From CAWJMD01 sp963843835 (GTDB taxonomy: Bacteria > Actinomycetota > Actinomycetes > Actinomycetales > CAWJMD01), in assembly GCA_963843835.1 (NCBI GenBank), contig CAWJMD010000004.1:124001-188000 (forward strand): a stretch of DNA of 64,000 nucleotides, in the 5' to 3' direction. How positions within the stretch are numbered: the first letter of the stretch is position 1; each line of letters starts with the position of its first letter. A program made the position numbers and the translations under genes. The notes beneath the pieces were generated by a model. It saw nothing but the letters and a program-made list of their open reading frames with translations, did not search any database and was not told the origin of the DNA. Below, one piece after another: positions 16,977 through 25,945 of this stretch.

Positions 16977-18379
16977 GCTCCGGCGCCGCAGGAGCCGGTC
17001 CCTTCGCGAGGCGCTACCGCCTCGTCTCCCTCGCCATCATCGGCCTGGTCACCCTCATCGCCTTCGAGGCCCTCGCGGTCGCCACGGCGATGCCCGTGGT
17101 GGCCGCCGACCTCGACGCCCTGCGCAGCTACTCCCTGGCGTTCTCGCTGTTCTTCACCGCGAGCCTGCTGGGCATGGTCGTGGCCGGAGCCGTGAGCGAC
17201 CAGCGCGGCGCGGCAGGGCCGCTCGTGGTCGGCCTCGTGCTGTTCGCGGGCGGGCTCCTGGTCTGCGGCACAGCCAGCACGTTCCCGATGCTGCTCCTGG
17301 GCCGCGTGGTGTCGGGTTCAGGAGGCGGCGCACTCGTCGTCGCGGCCTACGTGGTCATCGGCGCGATCTACCCCGAGGCGATGCGGCCCAGGGTGTTCGG
17401 ACTCCTGTCCGCCGCGTGGGTGCTGCCGTCGGTGCTGGGCCCACCACTGGCCGGGTGGCTGGCCACCGACGTCTCGTGGCGCGTCGTCTTCCTCGCCGTC
17501 CCCCCGGTGGCCGTCGTCGCCCTGGTGCTGATGGTCCCCAAGCTCTCCCTGTTGTCGGTCGAGCAGGCACCCGGCCGGGCCGAGCGCGCTCGCACGCTGG
17601 TGCTGAGACGGTCGTTCGCCGGACTGCTGCTGGCCGTCGGTGCGGCACTCGTGCAGTGGTTCGCCCAGCACCTCACCGGGCTCACGACGCCGGTGCTCCT
17701 GGCCGGGGCCGTCGGCACGCTGCTGGTCGTGGTGTCGCTCCCGCGGCTGCTGCCGCCGGGGACCCTGCGCGTGGCCCGGGGCCTGCCCTCGGTGATCGTC
17801 GTGCGGGGCCTGTTCACCGCGACCTTCTTCGGCGCCGAGACGTACGTGCCTCTCGCCCTGCACGCCGAGCGCGGGATCCCGCTGGCACAGGCCGGCCTCG
17901 GGCTGACCGGGGGAGCGCTCGGGTGGGCGGCCGGGTCGTACCTCCAGGCGAGGCCCGGGCTGCGGCTCCACCGAGCCACCCTCCTGGCGGCCGGCGGGAT
18001 CGTGGTGGCGGTGGCCGTCGGTTCGCTGTCGCTCACGATGCTCGACGCCGTGACCCCCTGGGTCGTCGTCCCGGTGTGGGCGCTGGGCGGTCTCGGCATG
18101 GGGATGGCCCTGTCGAGCACCAGCGTGCTCGTGCTGGGGCTCTCCGCACCCGGTCGGCACGGCAGCAACTCGGCGTCGCTGCAGGTCAGCGACGCGCTCG
18201 GGTCCGTGATCGGGGTCGGCGCCGCGGGTGCCGTGTTCGCGGCGGGCCACAGCGCGGCGGGCCAGGACGCGTCCCTGTTCGCCGGGATGTGGCTCGGTCT
18301 GGCTCTCGTCGGGCTGCTCGCGGCCGTCGTCGGCAGCCGCGTGCGGACCCGCAGCCCGCAGGGCGCGCCCGCCACCTGA
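16973..18379 (+). CDS. MFS transporter (drug exporter type)
   Basis: A 468-residue protein with about 14 hydrophobic segments, as in DHA2-type proton-driven exporters. The N-terminal part has the family feature VATAMPVVAADL (motif D1-like) and the loop SDQRGAAGPL after the second helix pair (motif A-like). The start GTG overlaps the stop of the DUF3039 gene, so the two are translationally coupled. The substrate is unknown. Confidence 0.85.
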   Translation: MSSGAAGAGPFARRYRLVSLAIIGLVTLIAFEALAVATAMPVVAADLDALRSYSLAFSLFFTASLLGMVVAGAVSDQRGAAGPLVVGLVLFAGGLLVCGTASTFPMLLLGRVVSGSGGGALVVAAYVVIGAIYPEAMRPRVFGLLSAAWVLPSVLGPPLAGWLATDVSWRVVFLAVPPVAVVALVLMVPKLSLLSVEQAPGRAERARTLVLRRSFAGLLLAVGAALVQWFAQHLTGLTTPVLLAGAVGTLLVVVSLPRLLPPGTLRVARGLPSVIVVRGLFTATFFGAETYVPLALHAERGIPLAQAGLGLTGGALGWAAGSYLQARPGLRLHRATLLAAGGIVVAVAVGSLSLTMLDAVTPWVVVPVWALGGLGMGMALSSTSVLVLGLSAPGRHGSNSASLQVSDALGSVIGVGAAGAVFAAGHSAAGQDASLFAGMWLGLALVGLLAAVVGSRVRTRSPQGAPAT

Positions 18380-18395
18380 GGCGATGCCTCGATCC

Positions 18396-18422
18396 GGGTC
18401 CCGGTCGTCTAGCCTGGGACCC
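18396..18422. promoter_or_regulatory. Inverted repeat in front of the helicase gene
   Basis: gggtccc and gggaccc (7-bp perfect arms, 13 bases apart) end four bases before the GTG at 18426. TAGCCT at 18410-18415 lies between the arms and could be a -10 box. A smaller hairpin gaggc-gat-gcctc (18378-18390) overlaps the MFS stop. The pair may end MFS transcription or act as an operator for the helicase. Confidence 0.35.
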
Positions 18423-18425
18423 ATC

Positions 18426-20285
18426 GTGAGCTCGTCGTCGTCTGCCGGTCACCCAGGTGACCTCCACAGCCAGCAGGGCTCAGCAGCAGTCCATCTCCCG
18501 CAGCACGCGAGTGCTGCCGCGGCCTCGCACCTGCCGCCGGCCTTCCCCGAGCGGGCCGCCTGGGGCACAGCCTCGAAGCTGCGGGCCTGGCAGGCGCGGG
18601 CCGTGGAGGAGTACCTGGCCCGCCAGCCCAAGGACTTCCTGGCCGTTGCGACCCCCGGCGCCGGCAAGACCACGTTCGCTCTGCGCGTGGCCACCGAGCT
18701 CCTTTCGACCGGACGCATCCAGCGGGTGACGGTGGTCGCCCCGACCGAGCACCTCAAGCGCCAGTGGGCCGACGCCGCGGCCCGGGTCGGCATCCAGCTC
18801 GACCCCGGCTTCCGGAACAGCCAGGGCACGCACGCAGCGGGCTACGACGGGGTCGCGCTGACCTACGCCCAGGTGGCCGCCCGCCCGAACCTGCACCGCG
18901 CCCGCACCGAGGCGGCGCCGACCCTCGTCGTGCTCGACGAGGTGCACCACGGGGGTGACGCGCTGTCCTGGGGCGAGGCGATCCGCGACGCGTTCTCCCC
19001 AGCTCCACACCGCCTCTCGCTGACCGGCACGCCGTTCCGCTCCGACACCGCGGCGATCCCCTTCGTGGAGTACGCGCCGGACCGCCAGGGCATCCGCCGC
19101 TCGCGCGCCGACTTCACCTACGGGTACGCCCACGCGCTGCGTGACGGCGTCGTCCGACCGGTGATGTTCCTCGCCTACTCGGGCCAGATGCGGTGGCGTA
19201 CCCGTGCGGGGGACGAGATCAGTGCGCGGCTGGGTGAGCCGCTGACCGTCGACCAGGTGGCGCAGGCGTGGCGCACCGCGCTCGACCCCGACGGCGAGTG
19301 GATCGCCAGCGTGCTCGCCGCGGCCGACACGCGGCTCACCCAGGTGCGCGCCCACGTGCCCGACGCCGGGGGCCTCGTGATCGCCTCCGACCAGGGGACC
19401 GCCCGCGCCTACGCTGCCGTTCTGCGGGGCGTGACGGGGCAGGCCCCCGTGGTCGTGCTGTCGGACGACAGCGGTGCCTCGTCGCGCATCGAGGAGTTCG
19501 CAGGCGGCGACCAGCGCTGGATGGTGGCGGTGCGGATGGTGTCGGAGGGGGTCGACGTGCCACGGCTGGCCGTCGGGGTCTACGCGACGTCGGCCTCCAC
19601 GCCGCTGTACTTCGCCCAGGCCGTCGGGCGCTTCGTGCGAGCTCGTCGGCGCGGCGAGACCGCCTCCATCTTCCTGCCCAGCGTCCCGCCGCTGCTCGAG
19701 CTCGCGTCGGCCCTGGAGCTGGAGCGGGACCACGCACTCGACCGACCGAGCACCGACGACCCATCCCTCGACTGGACGCCCGAGGACGGGCTGGTCGCCC
19801 GCGCGCAGGCCTCGGAGAGGGCCAGCGACGACCTGCTCGGCTCCTTCGAGGCGTTGGAGGCGCAGGCCTCGTTCGACCGTGTGCTCTTCGACGGCGGCGA
19901 GTTCGGGACCGGTCACGAGATCGGCAGCGATGAGGAGCAGGACTACCTCGGCATCCCCGGCCTGCTCGACCCCGACCAGGTGTCCACCCTGCTGCGCCAG
20001 CGGCAGTCCGAGCACTCGGCGCGCCGCCGGCGCGCCGGTGGCGACCACGCAGTCGAGGCGGCCCGCCCGTCGGTCGACGCGGCGACGCACCGCCAGGTGG
20101 CGACCCTGCGCAAGGAGCTCAACGGCCTCGTCGCCGCCTGGTCGCGGCGCACCGGCCAGCCCCACGGGGTGGTCCACGCCGAGCTCCGCCGCACCTCCGG
20201 CGGTGGCGAGGTGGCCCGTGCGAGCGTCGAGCAGATCCAGCAGCGCATCGACCTGCTGCGCTCGCGGTTCGTCTCCCGGTCCTGA
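18426..20285 (+). CDS. Superfamily 2 DNA/RNA helicase (XPB/DEAD-like)
   Basis: A 619-residue SF2 helicase. Walker A ATPGAGKTT is near residue 77, the DEAH-type box reads DEVHH near residue 170, motif III is SLTGTPFR, and motif VI is QAVGRFVRARR near residue 400. The last 170 residues are acidic then Arg-rich (LLRQRQSEHSARRRR) and carry a helical tail. It belongs to a group of actinobacterial helicases usually found beside DUF3039. It should unwind nucleic acid with ATP; its biological role is unknown. The N-terminal 40 residues are Ser/Ala/His-rich, so the exact start is not certain. Confidence 0.82.
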   Translation: MSSSSSAGHPGDLHSQQGSAAVHLPQHASAAAASHLPPAFPERAAWGTASKLRAWQARAVEEYLARQPKDFLAVATPGAGKTTFALRVATELLSTGRIQRVTVVAPTEHLKRQWADAAARVGIQLDPGFRNSQGTHAAGYDGVALTYAQVAARPNLHRARTEAAPTLVVLDEVHHGGDALSWGEAIRDAFSPAPHRLSLTGTPFRSDTAAIPFVEYAPDRQGIRRSRADFTYGYAHALRDGVVRPVMFLAYSGQMRWRTRAGDEISARLGEPLTVDQVAQAWRTALDPDGEWIASVLAAADTRLTQVRAHVPDAGGLVIASDQGTARAYAAVLRGVTGQAPVVVLSDDSGASSRIEEFAGGDQRWMVAVRMVSEGVDVPRLAVGVYATSASTPLYFAQAVGRFVRARRRGETASIFLPSVPPLLELASALELERDHALDRPSTDDPSLDWTPEDGLVARAQASERASDDLLGSFEALEAQASFDRVLFDGGEFGTGHEIGSDEEQDYLGIPGLLDPDQVSTLLRQRQSEHSARRRRAGGDHAVEAARPSVDAATHRQVATLRKELNGLVAAWSRRTGQPHGVVHAELRRTSGGGEVARASVEQIQQRIDLLRSRFVSRS

Positions 20286-20316
20286 CCCGGTCGGCCGCTC
20301 GGGCTAGGTTCGGAGC

Positions 20317-20499
20317 GTGAGCCCCCTCGCTGGACGACGTCCCTCGCAGGAGCTCGTCGACCAGGACGCCCACGGCGGCGCGCACCTCGCCGACGACGTG
20401 TTCGTCCGGGGGGTGCTGTCACTGCTGCTGGAGGAGCGCAACGCGGCCATCGCCCGGCGCCCCGCAGAAGCCACGCCTGTCGAGGAGGAGCCACGGTGA
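20317..20499 (+). CDS. Small hypothetical protein
   Basis: A 60-residue acidic protein (ELVDQDAHGGAHLADDVFVR, then a Leu-rich helix LLLEERNAAI). It has no cysteine pair and no membrane segment. TAGGTT at 20305-20310 is exactly six bases before the GTG, as in the other leaderless genes here, and its stop overlaps the GTG of the IclR gene (GTGA). These two facts argue for a real gene that is co-translated with the regulator. I do not know the family. Confidence 0.55.
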   Translation: MSPLAGRRPSQELVDQDAHGGAHLADDVFVRGVLSLLLEERNAAIARRPAEATPVEEEPR

Positions 20500-21194
20500 C
20501 GAGCGAGCGCGTGAGGAGGGCCGAGACCTCGCAGACCCTGGACCGCGGCCTGAGGGTGCTCGAGCTGCTCGCTGCCGACGGCTCGCACACCGTGACGGAG
20601 ATCGCCGCCACCCTCGGGGTGGCCCGGCCGATCGTGTACCGCCTGCTCACCACGCTCGAGCAGCACGGCCTGGTCGGTCGCGGCCCCGGGGGACGGGTGG
20701 ACCTCGGCCTCGGGGTGCTGCGGCTCTCGCAACGGGTACAGCCCCTGCTCAGGCAGGCGGCGACGCCGGTCCTGCGCGAGCTGGCGGAGCGCGTGGGCGC
20801 CAGCGCGCACCTCACCCTGGCCGACGGGACCGAGGCGCTGGCCGTGGCCGTCGTGGAGCCCACGTGGACGGACTTCCACGTCGCCTACCGCGTGGGGTCG
20901 CGCCACCCGCTCGACCGCGGGGCCGCCGGTCGGGCGATCCTCGCGTTCCGAGGGGGCAGCAGGGCCGTGGTGCACACCGACTCCGAGCTGCAGCCGGGTG
21001 CCTGCGGCCTCGCCGCACCCGTCCCGGTCGTCGGCCAGGCGCTGGAGGCCAGCGTCGGCGTGGTGTGGCTGGGGTCCCTGCCGCTCGGGGCGGCGCAGGC
21101 CCAGGTCGAGGCGGCCGTCAGCCGCGCGGCCCAGCAGGTCGCGGATGCGTTGGCCAACCGGATCGGTTCCAGGGGAACGGCATCCAGCGGCTGA
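20496..21194 (+). CDS. IclR-family transcriptional regulator
   Basis: A 232-residue regulator. Residues 10-65 form the winged helix-turn-helix (SQTLDRGLRVLELLAADGS, then VTEIAATLGVARPIVYRLL). The rest is the IclR effector domain, somewhat short, ending without the usual Cys-rich tail. No target operon is obvious: the gene ends six bases from a convergent GGDEF/EAL gene. It is coupled to the small gene in front. Confidence 0.85.
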   Translation: MTSERVRRAETSQTLDRGLRVLELLAADGSHTVTEIAATLGVARPIVYRLLTTLEQHGLVGRGPGGRVDLGLGVLRLSQRVQPLLRQAATPVLRELAERVGASAHLTLADGTEALAVAVVEPTWTDFHVAYRVGSRHPLDRGAAGRAILAFRGGSRAVVHTDSELQPGACGLAAPVPVVGQALEASVGVVWLGSLPLGAAQAQVEAAVSRAAQQVADALANRIGSRGTASSG

Positions 21195-21200
21195 CGTGCC

Positions 21201-23798
21201 TCAGGTGGTGACGGACCGGCGCGCCGTGACCTGGGCGAGGAACTCCGACGGCTCCACCGCCCGGCTCCACAGGAAGCCCTGGGCCTTACGGCACCCCAGG
21301 TCGCGCAGCGCCTGCTCCTGCACGGTCGTCTCGACGCCCTCGGCGACCACCTCGATGTCGAGCAGGTCACCCATCGCCAGCAGGGCCCCGACGACGGCGG
21401 AGGCTCGCCGGTCGTCCACCATCCGGCCGACGAACGTGCGGTCGATCTTGAGGACGTCGACCGGCAGGTCGGTCAGGCGCGTCAGCGAGCTGTAGCCGGT
21501 GCCGAAGTCGTCGGCGGCGAGCCGGACGCCTGCGCTGCGCAGCTGGTCGACGTCCGCCAGCACCGCCGACTCGGCGCGGTCCAGCTGGGTCTCGGTCAGC
21601 TCGATCACGAGCTGGCTACCGGGCAGGCCGGCCGCCTCCAGCGCGCCGAGCACGTCGGGAACGAGCAGTCCTCGGCCGAGCTGCCTGGCTGACACGTTCG
21701 CGTGCACGGTCGGGGCCCGGTCACCCAGCACCTCGCACCAGTGGGCGCCCACCCGGCACGCCTCCTGCAGCACCCACGTGCCGAGGCCGTGGATCACGTC
21801 GGTGCTCTCGGCGACGTCCAGCCAGCTGCCGGGCAGCAACAGTCCCTGCTCGGGGTGCTGCCACCGGACGAGCATCTCCCCGGCGACGATCTCCCCGGTC
21901 GCCAGGTCGAGAACCGGCTGCACGTGGAGGCGGAACTCGTGGCGCTCCAGCGCCGTGTGCAGCTCGGTCCCGAGTCGCAGACGACGCGTGACCTTGGCGT
22001 GGTGCGCGTCGGTGTAGGACGCGAACCGGTTCTTGCCCTCGCGCTTGGCCTCGTACATCGCGGTGTCGGCCTCGCGCAGCAGCGACTCGGGGGTGCTGCC
22101 GTCGCGGGAGACCGTCAGGCCCATGCTGGCCGCGAGGCGGTACGTGCTGCCGGTCAGCTGCATCGGCCGGGCGATCTCGTCGAGCAGCCGTCGCGCCACG
22201 CCCTCCCCGAGAGCCTGGGCGTCCTGGTCGCGGCAGGGCAGGAGGAACACGAACTCGTCGCCCCCGAGGCGCGCCACGAGGTCCTGCGGCCGGATCGCCC
22301 GGCGCAGCCTCTCGGCCACCTGGACGAGCACGGCGTCGCCGACCGCGTGGCCCGACGAGTCGTTGACGTTCTTGAAGTCGTCGAGGTCGCAGAAGAGCAG
22401 GACGACCCGGCCGGCGTCCTCTCCGCCGGCGTGCAGCCAGTACCGCAGCCGCTGCATGAGCAGCGTGCGGTTGGCCAGCGACGTGAGCGGGTCCTGGAGT
22501 GCCAGCTCCTGGAGCTGGTTCTGCGCGTCGCGGCGGTCGGTCACGTCGTCCATCTGCACGCTGATCCCGAGGCCGCCCTCGTCACCGGCCCCCAGCGGCG
22601 ACATGGTGACCGCCAGCCACCGCTCCGAGCCGTCGACGGTGACCCGCAGCTCGCACTGCCAGCCGTCCGCGTGGTCGCCCGTCGTCTGCGCCAGACCGGC
22701 GCGCGCGAGCGACCGGTCCCCCGGGTGCAGCAGGTCGAGCCACGGCGCCCCCACGAGGTCGCCCGGCACCACGCCCAGCATCTGCGCCCCGAGGTCGTTG
22801 GTTCGGACGACGCAGGCCTGCTCGATCGGCTCGCCGTCGGGCGCCCGGAGCCACAGCATGCCGAGCATCGCCTCATCGAACGTGCGACGCAGCAGCTCCT
22901 CGCTGCGGCGGACCGTCTCTGCCTGCACGCGGTAGCGCTCGACGGTCAGGCTCAGCACGAGCATGACGACCGTCGTGACCACCACCCACGACTGCACCAG
23001 CAGGATCGTCAGGGTTGCGTCGGACGCGGCCGCCGCCGCGGCGAACGGCCCCCAGCCCAGCGCCGTGGCCAGCGTGCCGTAGACACCGGCGGCCAGCGTC
23101 TGGGCCGTCGTCACGCCCGGCCCGAAGCGCAGGGCGGCCCACAGCAGCACCGGGGTCGGAAGGAACGACAGCGGCAGGCTCTGGTCCTGACCGAACACCA
23201 CGCCGAGCGCTGCCATCAGGGCGACGCCCTGGACGGCGAGCTCGAGCCACCGCCGTCCGGGGCGGGGCCGTGACATCACCAGCACGACAGGCGCAACCAG
23301 CAGGACACCCGTCGGGTGGGTGACCAGGAAGGTCCGCACGCCCAGCAGGCCGTTGCCGTCCAGGACCAGCTCGGTGAGGCCGAGGACGACGAGGCTGCCG
23401 GCAGCGGCACCGCAGATCGCGGACGCCAGCAGCCTGCCGACGTCGTCCACGGTCCGCAGGGCCACCCGTCCGTCGGACAGACGGAGCATCACCACCGCGG
23501 TGACCAGCGCCTCGACCGTGTTGGCGATGCCGAAGAGCCCGGCGGGGAAGGCCTCGCGGCCGGCCAGCACGTTGCCGCCGGCCGTGGCGGACCAGATCAG
23601 GAGGCACACCCACGGCCAGTCACGGCGGTGGGTCGTGAGCAGGGCGATCACGGCCACCCCGGCGGCGGGCCACCACACCGCGAGCGGTGAGTCGACGGGT
23701 CGCGTGAGCACACCGACCGTCGCGAGTCCGGCGACCACCACGGTCAGCACGACGGCGCGGCCAGGCGTCAGCGGCCGGCGTCGCACGTCGTCGCTCAC
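21201..23798 (-). CDS. MASE1-PAS-GGDEF-EAL cyclic-di-GMP protein
   Basis: An 865-residue membrane protein. Residues 1-290 have about eight hydrophobic segments like MASE1; about 300-425 is a PAS domain; about 430-600 is a GGDEF domain with the intact motif RLGGDEF; about 615-860 is an EAL domain. The EAL signature reads Glu-Met-Leu, but the metal and catalytic residues remain (NVSARQL, ELTETQ, ADDFGTGYSSL, LKIDRTF, AEGVET), so both synthesis and breakdown of c-di-GMP are possible. The GTG at 23798 has GGAG upstream. It lies downstream of the Lrp gene on the same strand, 98 bases away. Confidence 0.88.
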   Translation of the reverse strand: MSDDVRRRPLTPGRAVVLTVVVAGLATVGVLTRPVDSPLAVWWPAAGVAVIALLTTHRRDWPWVCLLIWSATAGGNVLAGREAFPAGLFGIANTVEALVTAVVMLRLSDGRVALRTVDDVGRLLASAICGAAAGSLVVLGLTELVLDGNGLLGVRTFLVTHPTGVLLVAPVVLVMSRPRPGRRWLELAVQGVALMAALGVVFGQDQSLPLSFLPTPVLLWAALRFGPGVTTAQTLAAGVYGTLATALGWGPFAAAAAASDATLTILLVQSWVVVTTVVMLVLSLTVERYRVQAETVRRSEELLRRTFDEAMLGMLWLRAPDGEPIEQACVVRTNDLGAQMLGVVPGDLVGAPWLDLLHPGDRSLARAGLAQTTGDHADGWQCELRVTVDGSERWLAVTMSPLGAGDEGGLGISVQMDDVTDRRDAQNQLQELALQDPLTSLANRTLLMQRLRYWLHAGGEDAGRVVLLFCDLDDFKNVNDSSGHAVGDAVLVQVAERLRRAIRPQDLVARLGGDEFVFLLPCRDQDAQALGEGVARRLLDEIARPMQLTGSTYRLAASMGLTVSRDGSTPESLLREADTAMYEAKREGKNRFASYTDAHHAKVTRRLRLGTELHTALERHEFRLHVQPVLDLATGEIVAGEMLVRWQHPEQGLLLPGSWLDVAESTDVIHGLGTWVLQEACRVGAHWCEVLGDRAPTVHANVSARQLGRGLLVPDVLGALEAAGLPGSQLVIELTETQLDRAESAVLADVDQLRSAGVRLAADDFGTGYSSLTRLTDLPVDVLKIDRTFVGRMVDDRRASAVVGALLAMGDLLDIEVVAEGVETTVQEQALRDLGCRKAQGFLWSRAVEPSEFLAQVTARRSVTT

Positions 23799-23896
23799 GC
23801 GTGCTCCATTCCGTGTCAGGACCCAGCTCGACGGCGTCCGGTCGGCGCCGACCTGCCTCATCCTCGGCACGTGTGCTCCGCTACCTGAGGCAGCCG

Positions 23897-24382
23897 TCAC
23901 CGGTCTTCGCGCGTGACGGACTCCACCAACGGCATGGTGCGAAACGGGATGATGTCGTGCAGAGCGATCACAGTAGAGGTTCGGCTCACCGCCGGGTCCG
24001 CCACCACACTGTCGATGACGCGCTGGAGGTCGTTGTTCGACCGTGCGACCACCCTCACGAGGAGGTCACCGGTGCCGGTGATGGTGTGGGCCTCGAGCAC
24101 CTCGGGGATCTCGGCCAGGTGCTCCTCGACGTCCCCGCGTCCTCGCTCCTGGCGCAGCTCCAGGGTGAGGAACGCCGTGACCGGGTAGCCGATCGCTGCG
24201 GGATCGACCTGCGGACCGGGGGTGCCGACGAGTCCGTCGCGCTGCCACCGCTCAAGACGGGCCTGCACGGTCCCGCGCGCCACGCCGCGCCGCCGCGCGA
24301 GCTCCAGCACGCTGATCCGCGGCTCCGCGTGCAGGTCGGCGAGCAGAGCCGCGTCGAGGGTGTCGAGGGGGCGAACCGCCAT
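23897..24382 (-). CDS. Lrp/AsnC-family regulator
   Basis: A 161-residue Lrp/AsnC protein: an N-terminal helix-turn-helix (LDAALLADLHAEPRISVLEL, RRRGVARGTVQARLERW) and a C-terminal ligand-binding RAM domain (TITGTGDLLVRVVARSNNDL). GGAGGAGAC stands directly before the ATG at 24382. It is divergent from the 4-hydroxyphenylpyruvate dioxygenase gene, an arrangement that suggests control of aromatic amino acid breakdown, with an aromatic amino acid or its keto acid as effector (inference). Confidence 0.88.
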   Translation of the reverse strand: MAVRPLDTLDAALLADLHAEPRISVLELARRRGVARGTVQARLERWQRDGLVGTPGPQVDPAAIGYPVTAFLTLELRQERGRGDVEEHLAEIPEVLEAHTITGTGDLLVRVVARSNNDLQRVIDSVVADPAVSRTSTVIALHDIIPFRTMPLVESVTREDR

Positions 24383-24412
24383 GTCTCCTCCACGGAGCAA
24401 GGTCTCTGGACA

Positions 24413-24503
24413 GTCCGACCAGTGATTCGCCGATCGGACGACGCAGAATGTACACACTGGGCAGCCCTGAAGGGCAGAGTTGTCCGATCGACCGGTCTCG
24501 GAC
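24413..24503. promoter_or_regulatory. Candidate Lrp boxes and divergent promoter region
   Basis: Four copies of the hexamer GTCCGA or its complement TCGGAC form two inverted pairs: 24413-24418 with 24434-24439 and 24482-24487 with 24498-24503. The inner copies also extend to a 9-bp pair (cgatcggac/gtccgatcg). A TACATT on the minus strand and gtacacact on the plus strand between the pairs could be the -10 boxes. The layout suits a dimer-of-dimers regulator such as Lrp. Confidence 0.5.
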
Positions 24504-24558
24504 ACAGTGTCGGGATGTCCGCGGGTCGAGGCCCGTCCGCCATCGAGAAGGAGTCGTC

Positions 24559-25758
24559 ATGACCATCGAGCTCACCCCCCAGGAGCGCCAGGCCGATCTT
24601 GACCTGGCTCAGCTGAAGCAGCTCGTCGGGCTGGTCGAGTACGACGAGAGCACCGACCGCTTCCCGGTCACCGGCTGGGACGCCATCGTCTTCGTCGTCG
24701 GCAACGCGACCCAGACGGCGCACTTCTACCAGTCCGCCTTCGGCATGGAGCTGGTCGCGTACGCCGGTCCCGAGACGGGCCGGCGCGACCACAAGTCCTA
24801 CGTGCTGCGTTCCGGCTCGATCCGCTTCGTGGTCAACGGGGGCGTCGAGCCCGACAGCCCGCTGCACGACCACCACCGCACCCACGGCGACGGCGTCGTC
24901 GACATCTCCCTCGAGGTGCCCGACGTCGACCGCTGCATCGCCCAGGCGCGCGCGGAGGGGGCCGTGGTGCTCGAGGAGCCCAACGACGTCACCGACGAGC
25001 ACGGCACCGTCCGCCGCGCCGCGATCGGCACGTACGGGGACACCCGCCACACCCTCATCGACCGCTCGCGGTACACCGGCCCCTACCTGCCCGGCTACGT
25101 GGCGCGGACCTCGACGTACTCCAAGCGGCCCGGCGCCCCGAAGCGCATCTTCCAGGCGCTCGACCACATCGTCGGCAATGTCGAGCTCGGCAAGATGGAC
25201 GAGTGGGTCGGCTTCTACAACCGCGTCATGGGCTTCGTGAACATGGCCGAGTTCATCGGGGACGACATCGCCACGGACTACTCGGCGCTGATGTCCAAGG
25301 TGGTCGCCAACGGCAACCACCGCGTGAAGTTCCCGCTCAACGAGCCGGCGGTCGCGCAGAAGAAGAGCCAGATCGACGAGTACCTCGAGTTCTACCGCGG
25401 GCCGGGCGCCCAGCACCTGGCGCTCGCCACCAACGACATCCTCCAGACGGTGGACGCGCTCCGCGCCGAGGGCATCGAGTTCCTCGACACGCCGCCCTCG
25501 TACTACGAGGACCCCGAGCTGCGTGCGCGCATCGGCGAGGTGCGTGTACCGATCGAGGAGCTGCAGAAGCGCGGCATCCTCGTCGACCGCGACGAGGACG
25601 GCTACCTGCTGCAGATCTTCACGAAGCCCCTCGGCGACCGCCCGACCGTCTTCTTCGAGATGATCGAGCGACACGGCTCGCTCGGCTTCGGCAAGGGCAA
25701 CTTCAAGGCCCTCTTCGAGGCGATCGAGCGCGAGCAGGACCTCCGCGGCAACCTCTGA
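24559..25758 (+). CDS. hpd: 4-hydroxyphenylpyruvate dioxygenase
   Basis: A 399-residue enzyme that turns 4-hydroxyphenylpyruvate into homogentisate in tyrosine breakdown. It has two vicinal-oxygen-chelate domains. The iron ligands appear as His203 (ALDHIVGNV), His286 (PGAQHLALAT) and Glu367 (FFEMIER), and the C-terminal GFGKGNFKALFEAIE is the family signature. AAGGAG lies five bases before the ATG. No homogentisate dioxygenase gene is in the window, so the rest of the pathway must be elsewhere. The divergent Lrp gene is its likely regulator. Confidence 0.96.
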   Translation: MTIELTPQERQADLDLAQLKQLVGLVEYDESTDRFPVTGWDAIVFVVGNATQTAHFYQSAFGMELVAYAGPETGRRDHKSYVLRSGSIRFVVNGGVEPDSPLHDHHRTHGDGVVDISLEVPDVDRCIAQARAEGAVVLEEPNDVTDEHGTVRRAAIGTYGDTRHTLIDRSRYTGPYLPGYVARTSTYSKRPGAPKRIFQALDHIVGNVELGKMDEWVGFYNRVMGFVNMAEFIGDDIATDYSALMSKVVANGNHRVKFPLNEPAVAQKKSQIDEYLEFYRGPGAQHLALATNDILQTVDALRAEGIEFLDTPPSYYEDPELRARIGEVRVPIEELQKRGILVDRDEDGYLLQIFTKPLGDRPTVFFEMIERHGSLGFGKGNFKALFEAIEREQDLRGNL

Positions 25759-25780
25759 TCCCGCCCCCGGCCCCCGCCGT

Positions 25781-25844
25781 CGTGAGCTGGACGCTGCGCC
25801 CCTACGCCGTGTCCTCCGGGAAGGGGCGGAACGTCCAGCTCACG
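25781..25844 (+). terminator. Long hairpin after hpd
   Basis: Arms cgtgagctggacg (25781-25793) and cgtccagctcacg (25832-25844) pair perfectly. Inside, cgcccct (25797-25803) pairs with aggggcg (25822-25828), with a symmetric 3-by-3 internal loop between. It starts 22 bases after the hpd stop and likely ends that transcript before the LacI operon. Confidence 0.65.
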
Positions 25845-25902
25845 TGCATCTGCAGTCCTTCGGGGGTTGACGCGCGCCCTCCCACCCGTCATGGTGGCTT
25901 CT

Positions 25903-25916
25903 TGTAAGCGCTTTCA
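25903..25916. promoter_or_regulatory. LacI-family operator in the sugar operon promoter
   Basis: TGTAAGCGCTTTCA is a near-palindrome around the central GCGC that LacI-family proteins bind. TTGACG at 25867-25872 upstream could be the -35 box; the -10 is not clear. It sits 30 bases before the lacI-type gene, so it should control that gene and the operon behind it. Confidence 0.75.
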
Positions 25917-25945
25917 CCAACGAGGGTGAGGGGAGGCAGGGCACC

